A stretch of DNA of 64,000 bases from Petunia secreta (lineage: Eukaryota > Streptophyta > Magnoliopsida > Solanales > Solanaceae), in NCBI GenBank assembly GCA_029990175.1, contig JARKIP010000005.1, forward strand, positions 32,001,501 to 32,065,500, given 5' to 3'. Within the stretch, counting starts at the first letter, position 1. Each line of letters begins with the position of its first letter. The position numbers and the translations under genes were made by a program. The notes under the pieces are model-generated. The model saw only the letters and a program-made list of their open reading frames with translations, did no database searches and was not told the DNA's origin. Positions 33,650 to 42,754 of this stretch are shown here, in pieces.

Positions 33650-34452
33650 TGATAAGATCCAAATTGGAGCCAAAGCGCCAACCATCAAGAGCCAAGCATG
33701 AGAGCACAAAGGATACAAGGCAAGGGCACCGGAGGAGGGTTCGAGAGTGATTTGGAGTCATGGACTTGAGCGCTAATGAGGGAGGACCGGCTACGGACCA
33801 AGGAGGAACACTTAGAGTCCATTTTGAGCCGTTTCCAAGTCTCCCAGGAAGGAGGCGGACCGCCCATTGGACTAGGCGGACCGCCTAGTTGACTACACCT
33901 CTCAGGATCTCTGGCCGCCTACTGCAGAGGCGGACCGCCCATTTTTCCAGGCTGGGCGCCTACTCTGGGCGCCTACTATTCAGGCGGGGCGCCTAGTGTG
34001 CTGAAGGCCTATCCGGGTTTCCTACTTATTTTGAGTGTAATTCCAACTATAGCCCTAAGTGACATGTATTGTTTTGACTAGACTTAGGGGCTATTTAGAC
34101 ATTTTATTTAGAAGTGTGGTGAACCTATAAATACCACACTTAGTCATTTATTTGAAGGAGCTTGTTTAGATTTGAAGAATAGACTTAGTAAGAGAGGCAA
34201 GGCCTTCTTCTTTGTAGAAGCTTGAAGCTTCGGATTATCTCTTGCTTGGAGCCTATGGAGATCCGTCACTAGTACGGAATCCTTGTATGGTTCAAGTTTC
34301 CCTTCCTCTCTCGGATAATCAATTCATGGTTTGAATCGTTTATCCATTCTCTTTCTTCTATTTCTATTCTCCCCAATCCCTTACCTTCTTGTTATATAGT
34401 GATTGTTGCTTCCGCATCTTGTTACTTGCTTCCGCGTATTTGGGTCTTATCA
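33650..34452 (+). repeat. Element G 5' LTR
   Basis: 803 bp, TGATAAGA...TCTTATCA, a perfect 8-bp terminal inverted repeat. The palindrome cluster at 33852-33995 has GGCGGACCGCC and GGCGGGGCGCC units. Confidence 0.9.
34126..34133 (+). promoter_or_regulatory. Element G LTR TATA box
   Basis: TATAAATA about 130 bases after the palindrome cluster. Confidence 0.6.
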
Positions 34453-34455
34453 GTT

Positions 34456-34467
34456 TGGTATCAGAGC
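34456..34467 (+). other. Element G primer-binding site (tRNA-iMet)
   Basis: TGGTATCAGAGC three bases after the LTR; the stem-loop GGGTTTCG-TTCTTA-CGAATCC follows at 34475-34495. Confidence 0.92.
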
Positions 34468-35447
34468 AAGGCTCGGGTTTCGTTCTTACGAATCCACGAT
34501 CCTTTTTTATCTTATCTTTACTTTATTGTTATTGTGTTTATGTTCTTGAGAAAAGAAGAAAAACAAAAAAATTGAAAAAGTGAAAATTACAAAAAAATTC
34601 ATGTTGTGGATTGGATTCGATTGCCCATTGAGTGTTTGATATCGGGGATCGATCTATGATGTTTACCCGTTGATTTGGTACCCTCGTTTCTTGATTTGGT
34701 GTTGAAAATCACAAGTTAGAAAAATCAAATCCCCAAAATTGAAAAACCCTTGAATTTGATTGAAATTTCTTAATTTGGATTCGATATGGATTGTGTGTTG
34801 TTATAAATCATTGGGGATTGATTGGAGTAGTTGAAAACACCATTAGGTACCTTCGGATTGGAAAAAAAACACCTTGGAACATCGAAATTTGGGTGCAAAA
34901 GGGCCAAAAACCCATTTTCGGACCGTGCTGAGAAGCCCAGTAGGCGGACCGCCTACTCCTAAGAGGTGGACCGCCTCTTTTTATGTTGCTCTCTGTATTT
35001 TGTGTAGGCGGGGCGCCCACTTTACAGAGGCGGACCGCCCACTCCTGGAGAGCCTCCGTTTGGCTTCGTTTCGTGTCTTTTTGTGATCCGTTTGCTTCCG
35101 TACCTCTTGGTTAGTGTTTCTAAGGTATTAGTCCTACTTTATTAACACTAATCTTTGATTCCTTAGGGTGTTGTGTGTCTTGGAGTATTCACTTAAAGTC
35201 GTAGAACTTGCTTGCTTCAAGTGCGCACTAAATTAGCTTCCGTACATCGAGTCACCTAAATTCCATTCCGGACTTTTACTTGGATCTACTAGTTGATTGA
35301 TCTTACCATTGTGGTTCCTAAAAGAGATAAAGGCATCTTTGGGTGGGGGTTTGGGAGTGTGCACCCTAAAAAGAGTGTTGAGAGCCACCACCAAAGGTAA
35401 GGGAGAGCAAGTGAGGTTGTTTATACTAACCTTTGCACTTTCTTAAC
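34468..35447 (+). other. Element G 5' leader
   Basis: Untranslated leader with a palindrome cluster at 34941-35041. The 3'-splice-like motif CTTTTGCAG|GTACA follows the chosen ATG rather than preceding it, and the canonical gag ATG position reads AGG. Confidence 0.65.
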
Positions 35448-35812
35448 ATGTCTTTTGCAGGTACAAGGAGCCATAAGGGAGGTTTGGAGGGAAGTAGGAG
35501 TGGTGAGAAAGGTGTAAGTGAGAGGGAGTTAGTTGAAGCCTACCTTCCGAGCCTCTTGGCTCAAATAGAGGCAATGGACACTTGGGTCCAACACTTGGAG
35601 GATGAGATGAAAGAGAATGAGGCCGAAGGAAGAGATGGTATGAGTCGCACTATAGGTTATGGTATTGCTAGTAGTGGTGAAATGAGGAAGTACCCAACTA
35701 GTGTTGGTACTATTGATGGGATGTGTATAGGGCATTACCTAGATGAATTCATATGGGAAAGAATGTGGTGTCAATTCGTAGTGAGCCTTAATGGGAATCA
35801 TGGGTATGTGCT
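35448..35812 (+). pseudogene. Element G novel ORF, 5' part (Gag-N-like coiled coil)
   Basis: The frame opens at the ATG at 35448, upstream of a TGCAG|GTACA motif; the usual start just after the motif is AGG, so the true start is uncertain. It encodes a helix-forming segment (YLPSLLAQIEAMDTWVQHLE), reminiscent of Gag N-termini in M and E. The segment leading to HGYVL is the start of a protease-like domain. Element H cuts the frame here, and it resumes in phase at 47799. Confidence 0.62.
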
Positions 35813-36475
35813 TGATAAGACCCAAATAGGCGGAAGCAATAATCTAAGGTGTGGAAGCAATAATCATAAGATAACAAGAAATAGGGAAGGGGAAGAACAG
35901 AAAATAGAAGAAAAGAATGAATCAACTAAACACATAGATTGATTCAAAAGGGAGAAGAGACTTGAACCATTAAACGGGATTCACACTAGCGGTGATCCAC
36001 CATGGATTCAACGTAAGAGATACATGAAGTCAACGCTTCAACGAGAATGGCCAAGCCTATTCTATCTTCTCAATTCTATCTTCCAAAACTAGCTAAGGAA
36101 TGAAATAAGCTATCTAGCTATTTATAGATGTTTTTAGGCACTAAGTAAAATGTCTAAATAGCCCACACTCTAGGCTTTAGGATAAAAGCCTCAAATCGAG
36201 CTTAGAGTACTTACCATCAAGAGCCGGGATTGGAGGATGCAAGGGACGAGAGGCCAAGAGCATCGGAGATGAATTGAAGCCGTTCCGGAAGGACCAGGCT
36301 GAGGTGCCCCGCCCAGGCCATCCAGGCGCCCCGCCCAGGAAGCAAAGGGGCCAGGCGCTCCGCCCACCCAGGGGGCACTCCGCCCAGCCCCCTCCACTGG
36401 CCAAGTTCGCGGGCGCTCCGCCCAAGGAGAGGCGCTCCGCCCCAAAAGCTGAAGCACGGGATTCACACTAGCGGT
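35813..36475 (-). repeat. Element H 3' LTR, part 1, with inverted internal segment
   Basis: 35813-~36188 matches the start of the 5' LTR (47100 on). About 36185-36463 is the reverse complement of the other end of the LTR (about 47511-47790). From 36457 (CGGGATT) normal orientation resumes at the equivalent of 47262. The junctions lie at short matches (CGGGATT; a TAAnGCC-like match). The inverted part includes the palindrome cluster (about 36303-36445). Confidence 0.85.
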
Positions 36476-37757
36476 TGTTGCTCCCAACGCACACGCAAGT
36501 ATACGTGGTCGACAAGTAATAAAGTGATAAGATGAGTATCGTTCCCACGAGGACTATGCAGACTGAGTTCTAGTAAACAATTTATATAAACTATTCAGGG
36601 ATCTTTTCCAATAGTGATGAGTTTATTAACTAAAGAACAGTAATTAAATGGTAAAAGTGAATTCAAGCAATGGAGAAGTCCAGGGTCAGAGTTGCAAACA
36701 GTCCAGTTGAGTTTTCCAGTTGATTCTACTTCTTGATTTCCTAGATTGCTAACTAACAGGTTAATTGTACCCGTGAAAACCTTTCGATTCTTCACGGTCT
36801 ATGCAGGCTACTCCAATCCCTATATGTCTATGGGTTGAATCACGTGCACGCATTAACGATCCTGTAATGAGTTAAACTAGGCAAGCAAGTATATGTCTAT
36901 CCTACCCGCGAATTGGTTCCCCGATGCCCGGGTTCACAAACTAGTTCTATTCTTTCTTATTTGCGTTCAGAAATTCCCTCTGTCGAGTTCAATCTAAGAA
37001 CCGTAGATAGTGTTCAATTATACGGCCGTTATAATCAAACAATTATGATCAAGAAAGAATAAACAATCCGTAATGGTAAATCAATAGGAAGAAATCAACT
37101 TTCAAACATCAACCTTCATGTATATACTCTAACCCTAGAACGAACAAACTATAGAATTAAAGAGAAGAATAAGAGAAAGAGAGAAAGAACTTGTGTAGAA
37201 GACATCTAGGGCTCCTCCCCTCTCCTCCAAAACTTGCTCCAAAGTCTGAACTCTCATGAAAAACTAAGTAAAAGAGTATTTATAGAGTTTACAAACACCT
37301 AGTAATAAGTTAGACCCAAGCCTAGACGAAATAGGACATAAAAACGCGCACAAGGGGCGCTATAACGGGCGCCCCGCGCCTCGGAACGCGTGAGGTTGGA
37401 CAGAAGACGTCAAAAATTGGCCGCTACAAGCCCGCGCCGCATGGAAAAACGCGCAGGAGGCTGGGCGCGGTGGGCGGCGCGGCGCGCCTCCTGCAGCGCC
37501 AAGCTATTTTTCTGTTTCGTTTCTCCTTTTCTCGTTTCGTGTTGTGCCCTCGTGTGCTCGATCCAATCCTCAATCAAAATCAAATCTTTTCTTGCTCAAT
37601 CATGCTCCTAAAAGCTCCGAATACACTGCGTAACAACCTACACACGCACGACATAAAATCAGTGTAAAACCACAGTCACAAGCTATAAAACAAGCGAATA
37701 AGGTACTAAAACGTGAGGAAATATTAAGGAAATATAGGCATAAAACGTCAAACATCA
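36476..37757 (-). repeat. Element I 3' LTR
   Basis: 1282 bp, TGTTGCTCCC...AAACATCA on the plus strand. It has a GC-rich stretch near 37340-37500 of GGCGC-type sequence and lacks the AGGCGCCCCGCCT-type cluster. Confidence 0.93.
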
Positions 37758-37770
37758 CCACCCCACACTT
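37758..37770 (-). other. Element I polypurine tract
   Basis: AAGTGTGGGGTGG on the minus strand, abutting the 3' LTR. Confidence 0.85.
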
Positions 37771-39825
37771 GAACCTTTGCTCGCCCTCGAGCAAGTCACA
37801 ACTAACTTCCCAACCTAGGTAAAACAGGTCTGCCTATGATTATGGTTGATACCGACCATTGAACCAATGCACACATGACTACTATGGATCCACACCATGC
37901 CAATAATTTACCAAAACAAAAAATAAGAGAACAACCACCCCAAAATAGCTCAAGTGCACAAACTCAACTTAATGCAACCATGCTCCCACACAATCACACC
38001 TATCTACTCAACCAAGAAGCCATCAACATCACCTATCTCATGTAAACCGTGCCCTCACCAAAATGAAACAAGAGAGTGCCCCCCAAAAATCACACACAAA
38101 ACCAATATCATGACTAGAACGGGGGCAATACAAATGAATTCACTCACTCTCATGAAAATCTCACATGTCACACACAATGTACCATAGGCTTGCCCGTAGT
38201 GTAGGACTCCACTAATGTAAGCTCACTCCAATCGGGATTAACTAGGACTTTAGAAAGGTCGTAATGTAGGCTAAGGGGTTGGTAGGATACATATGGGTAA
38301 TAGTGACTACCTCCCTAAGCACTTTAATACATCACAATTAAATTAAGCACAAATCTCATCAAACCACCCAAATCAACAACTTCTACACATACACCTTCTC
38401 AACAAGTAGCATTTTTTTTTATTTAAGCACACACTAGCAAGGAATGGATATCTTTTCTCTTTTTATTTCTTTTTCCACAATTTTTTTTCTTTCTTTCAAC
38501 TTTGCTATATATATTTTTTTCTTTTTCAAATTCATCCAACCTTGCCAATGCTTTTCACTACTTCACAATTTTTCACAAGTATTCCTCTTCATTAGTTCCA
38601 CTCAAAAACCTCCCAATATTCAACCACAACTCCAAAATAATATCACAATATCAATTAAAGTGCTTAAGGAGTAAAGGGCCAAAAGAGACAATTTAGAACA
38701 AATGGGTAGGCTCGGGGTGTGGGTGCCAACAAAAAGGGTCAAAGAAATCACAACAACAAATTTTCTCCAAGGTATATATGTAAGGGTAGGCAAGTAAAAG
38801 AAGGCCTAGTATCATTTCCCAACTAGAGCAAACCTAGGATTTCGCTTTGCACACACACGGGGCAAGTTCTAGACATTAACATGCAACATGGAGTAAACAA
38901 GAACATGCCTCACACACACATTGCACACGATACACACAAAAAGGTTCCATCAACCACTCTCAATCAAGCATCTAGAATGCAACTTGTGGAAAATTAAGCA
39001 CTAATGCACAAAGGTTAGCAATCAAGTCAAGCAAGCGGACTCAAGCATCTCAAGGGGGTCGTTCCAATTTTTCTCTAGGCATGCATCAAAATTAAAACTC
39101 AAGGACACCACAAATAGCACATGCAATCAAGTCCAAGTCCACCGGTATCAAACAAATCAAAGGCACCTAGCATTCTACCTATTTCCTACGTCTAGGGTCA
39201 TCTACAACTAACTATCCTAATCCTAAAAAATAAAAATACTACCCGGTTCAAAGGCCTCCCCGTGGAAAAGAACCGAGGTCATAAGAAAAACCACGGGGTG
39301 GATGACATGTACCACTAATAAAAACTAAAAGGAAAATCTTTTTGGAATTTTTTCATTGATTTTCTAATTTTTTTTTTCTCATATATTAAAGCAAGAAACA
39401 AATAAAAATAAAGTCAAGTGACAAAAGAAAAATCCTATGGTACATGCATCCCTAACCTCAAAAATAGATAAAGGGTAGTTTCCCACCCCACACTTAAACT
39501 AAGCACTGTCCTCAGTGCTAAAAATAAGAAAGTGCAAGGTAAAGAAAACTTCCCTGAAGATTCTAGTCCTTGGTGCTAGCATCCTCCAAGCTTCCATATC
39601 GTATGAGGTACTCAGACTTCCCCCAACAGATCATCAACATTAGGCAAGGGTGAGGACACCCCACACTTAGCCTCGACATTACATGAACCTGCAATCCAAA
39701 GAATCACCCAAAGTAATATACAACTATAAAAATAATAGTAAAATAAATAAAAGTAAAGCAAACAAATTGGGTTGCCTCCCAAGAAGCGCTTGATTTAACG
39801 TCGCGGCACGACGAGGACAACTTCA
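37771..39825 (-). other. Element I internal region without a supported gene
   Basis: Two kb of AT-rich sequence with T-rich runs (38410-38520) and no long frame. At 39769-39813, just after the ORF stop, is a conserved-looking segment (GTTGCCTCCCAAGAAGCGCT on the plus strand) that I recognise from Tat/Athila-type elements. A second CCCACCCCACACTTAAACTA segment near 39481 resembles the PPT region. Confidence 0.6.
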
Positions 39826-40797
39826 TCACTTTTTCCTCCACCTTGAACTAATGAATTGAATCCCCAACTTTGCCTCAAGTTTACAACTATGGTATTGGGG
39901 TGGTGGCAAAAATACATCAGGACCAAGTAAACAATGCCGCATTTTGCACTTCTTAGCCTTTAAATGAGGGATGTCGTTTTGTCTCCTCGGCATCACAAAC
40001 TCTAAAATATAGGCACCTTGTTCCTCCTCCCTTGGTTTCTTCATAGGCTCGGGTGGCTCAATTTTCATGTCACCATCCAAACACAATGTTGAAAAATGAT
40101 TGGAATGAGGCCCAATGCGCTTCAATTCTAAAGTTGCATTACTTTTGACACCCTCGCTTGCACAAACACTAGAGTCCTCAAATATGATGTTTTCTATTTC
40201 TTCACTTGACTCTAATGTAATTTCCTCAACCTTGGCATCATCAACTGCTATTGGGTCGAATGGTAGGAATTCCACTTTTTGCTCCTCAAATTGGCTTCTA
40301 AGCTCTTTTATCTCAAATCTACTAAGCACGACAACTGATAATTGAGCTTCAGACACCTCAACCATATCACTCAAATTCTCCTCCAAGTCGTGAATAGTCA
40401 AGCCAAATTCGTCGATCTCTTGCCCGAGCACAACCCTTTCTTCCATAAATTGCCTCGTCATATTTGTAAGTTCACTCCTGAAATCCCCATAAGCTTCTAA
40501 GAGTTTGGCTTGCTCCATTAGCCAAGTTTCGCTAACAACCTGCACTTTATCGATCCTGTCAAGCTCACAAACATCATTAGAATCATCACAAAAATTATTG
40601 GGGGAAGGAGCATGACACTTAGGACAATCATTCCACCGACCACCACACAATTTAAAAAAATTCCAATCAAAGGTGGTAGAAAATTCACATAACCAATCTC
40701 GCAGGGTTGAAAGAGTTTGACAATTTTCCCAAAAGTGATGTCCTCCACAAAGTAGACAAGAATCAACATTCAACCCACTTTCATTAAAAGATGCCAT
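39826..40797 (-). CDS. Element I 323-aa ORF with N-terminal zinc-knuckle-like motif
   Basis: Uninterrupted frame from the ATG at 40797, about 100 bases after the PBS. Near the N-terminus CLLCGGHHFWENC fits C-x2-C-x3-H-x4-C, close to Gag zinc knuckles of the Tat/Athila group; CPKCHAPSPNNFC adds a second Cys cluster. The middle is acidic and likely coiled coil (about residues 85-200). The C-terminus is basic (KAKKCKMRHCLL, SSRWRKK). No capsid, protease, RT or integrase is present. It may be an RNA-binding remnant of Gag or a packaging protein; the role is inferred. The near-identical LTRs show the element moved recently, presumably with an autonomous partner outside the window. Confidence 0.7.
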   Translation of the reverse strand: MASFNESGLNVDSCLLCGGHHFWENCQTLSTLRDWLCEFSTTFDWNFFKLCGGRWNDCPKCHAPSPNNFCDDSNDVCELDRIDKVQVVSETWLMEQAKLLEAYGDFRSELTNMTRQFMEERVVLGQEIDEFGLTIHDLEENLSDMVEVSEAQLSVVVLSRFEIKELRSQFEEQKVEFLPFDPIAVDDAKVEEITLESSEEIENIIFEDSSVCASEGVKSNATLELKRIGPHSNHFSTLCLDGDMKIEPPEPMKKPREEEQGAYILEFVMPRRQNDIPHLKAKKCKMRHCLLGPDVFLPPPQYHSCKLEAKLGIQFISSRWRKK

Positions 40798-40895
40798 GTA
40801 AACTAATAATACAATAATAAACTAAAAATAAAAATAAAAAAATTAAACCTGAATAGAAAATAATAAATTGTTCAAAAAGAAATCAGTCAATTTAG

Positions 40896-40913
40896 TCCCC
40901 GGCAACGGCGCCA
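40896..40913 (-). other. Element I primer-binding site
   Basis: Minus strand TGGCGCCGTTGCCGGGGA, the PBS typical of Athila/Tat-type plant elements (commonly assigned to tRNA-Asp), six bases from the LTR. Confidence 0.85.
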
Positions 40914-40919
40914 AAAACT

Positions 40920-42201
40920 TGTTGCTCCCAACGCACACGCAAGTATACGTGGTCGACAAGTAATAAAGTGATAAGATGAGTATCGTTCCCACGAGGACTA
41001 TGCAGACTGAGTTCTAGTAAACAATTTATATAAACTATTCAGGGATCTTTTCCAATAGTGATGAGTTTATTAACTAAAGAACAGTAATTAAATGGTAAAA
41101 GTGAATTCAAGCAATGGAGAAGTCCAGGGTCAGAGTTGCAAACAGTCCAGTTGAGTTTTCCAGTTGATTCTACTTCTTGATTTCCTAGATTGCTAACTAA
41201 CAGGTTAATTGTACCCGTGAAAACCTTTCGATTCTTCACGGTCTATGCAGGCTACTCCAATCCCTATATGTCTATGGGTTGAATCACGTGCACGCATTAA
41301 CGATCCTGTAATGAGTTAAACTAGGCAAGCAAGTATATGTCTATCCTACCCGCGAATTGGTTCCCCGATGCCCGGGTTCACAAACTAGTTCTATTCTTTC
41401 TTATTTGCGTTCAGAAATTCCCTCTGTCGAGTTCAATCTAAGAACCGTAGATAGTGTTCAATTATACGGCCGTTATAATCAAACAATTATGATCAAGAAA
41501 GAATAAACAATCCGTAATGGTAAATCAATAGGAAGAAATCAACTTTCAAACATCAACCTTCATGTATATACTCTAACCCTAGAACGAACAAACTATAGAA
41601 TTAAAGAGAAGAATAAGAGAAAGAGAGAAAGAACTTGTGTAGAAGACATCTAGGGCTCCTCCCCTCTCCTCCAAAACTTGCTCCAAAGTCTGAACTCTCA
41701 TGAAAAACTAAGTAAAAGAGTATTTATAGAGTTTACAAACACCTAGTAATAAGTTAGACCCAAGCCTAGACGAAATAGGACATAAAAACGCGCACAAGGG
41801 GCGCTATAACGGGCGCCCCGCGCCTCGGAACGCGTGAGGTTGGACAGAAGACGTCAAAAATTGGCCGCTACAAGCCCGCGCCGCATGGAAAAACGCGCAG
41901 GAGGCTGGGCGCGGTGGGCGGCGCGGCGCGCCTCCTGCAGCGCCAGGCTATTTTTCTGTTTCGTTTCTCCTTTTCTCGTTTCGTGTTGTGCCCTCGTGTG
42001 CTCGATCCAATCCTCAATCAAAATCAAATCTTTTCTTGCTCAATCATGCTCCTAAAAGCTCCGAATACACTGCGTAACAACCTACACACGCACGACATAA
42101 AATCAGTGTAAAACCACAGTCACAAGCTATAAAACAAGCGAATAAGGTACTAAAACGTGAGGAAATATTAAGGAAATATAGGCATAAAACGTCAAACATC
42201 A
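40920..42201 (-). repeat. Element I 5' LTR
   Basis: 1282 bp, one substitution from the 3' copy. TATAAATA on the minus strand lies at 41721-41728. Confidence 0.93.
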
Positions 42202-42206
42202 GCGGT

Positions 42207-42719
42207 GATCCACCATGGATTCAACGTAAGAGATACATGAAGTCAACGCTTCAACAAGAATGGCCAAGCCTATTCTATCTTCTCAATTCTATCTTCCAAA
42301 ACTAGCTAAGGAATGAAATAAGCTATCTAGCTATTTATAGATGTTTTTAGGCACTAAGTAAAATGTCTAAATAGCCCACACACTAGGCTTTAGGATAAAA
42401 GGCCACATAGGGTCAAAATAGACATAACACCATCAAAAATCCCGTGCTTCAGCTTTTGGGGCGGAGCGCCTCTCCTTGGGCGGAGCGCCCGTGAACTTGG
42501 CCAGTGGAGGGGGCTGGGCGGAGCGCCCCCTGGGTGGGCGGAGCGCCTGGCCCCTTTGCTTCCTGGGCGGGGCGCCTGGATGGCCTGGGCGGGGCACCTC
42601 AGCCTGGTCCTTCCGGAACGGCTTCAATTCATCTCCGATGCTCTTGGCCTCTCGTCCCTTGCATCCTCCAATCCCGGCTCTTGATGGTAAGTACTCTAAG
42701 CTCGATTTGAGGCTTATCA
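42207..42719 (-). repeat. Element H 3' LTR, part 2
   Basis: Continues from 36475 after element I and its TSD (GCGGT), ending at the PPT with GGCTTATCA. It matches 47281-47793. A minus-strand TATA lies at 42332-42339 and the palindrome cluster at about 42459-42600. Confidence 0.88.
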
Positions 42720-42732
42720 TCCTCCCCTTCTT
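42720..42732 (-). other. Element H polypurine tract
   Basis: TCCTCCCCTTCTT on the plus strand, abutting the 3' LTR. Confidence 0.9.
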
Positions 42733-42754
42733 GAAAGGATTTCGTCCTCGAAAT

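Larger units (their letters stand above)
36476..42201 (-). mobile_element. Element I: non-autonomous Tat/Athila-like LTR retrotransposon
   Basis: Minus-strand 5.7-kb element in H's 3' LTR with TSD GCGGT (36471-36475 and 42202-42206). Both LTRs are 1282 bp and differ at one position seen (GCCAAGC versus GCCAGGC). The PBS (TGGCGCCGTTGCCGGGGA) and the PPT (AAGTGTGGGGTGG) differ from all other elements here and are typical of the Tat/Athila side of plant Ty3/gypsy. Only one 323-codon frame is present, with no protease, RT or integrase. Confidence 0.9.

Noticed and set aside
37390..37611. Short frames in element I's LTRs (also at 41834)
   Set aside because: Identical because the LTRs are identical; no motif and no conservation beyond the repeat.
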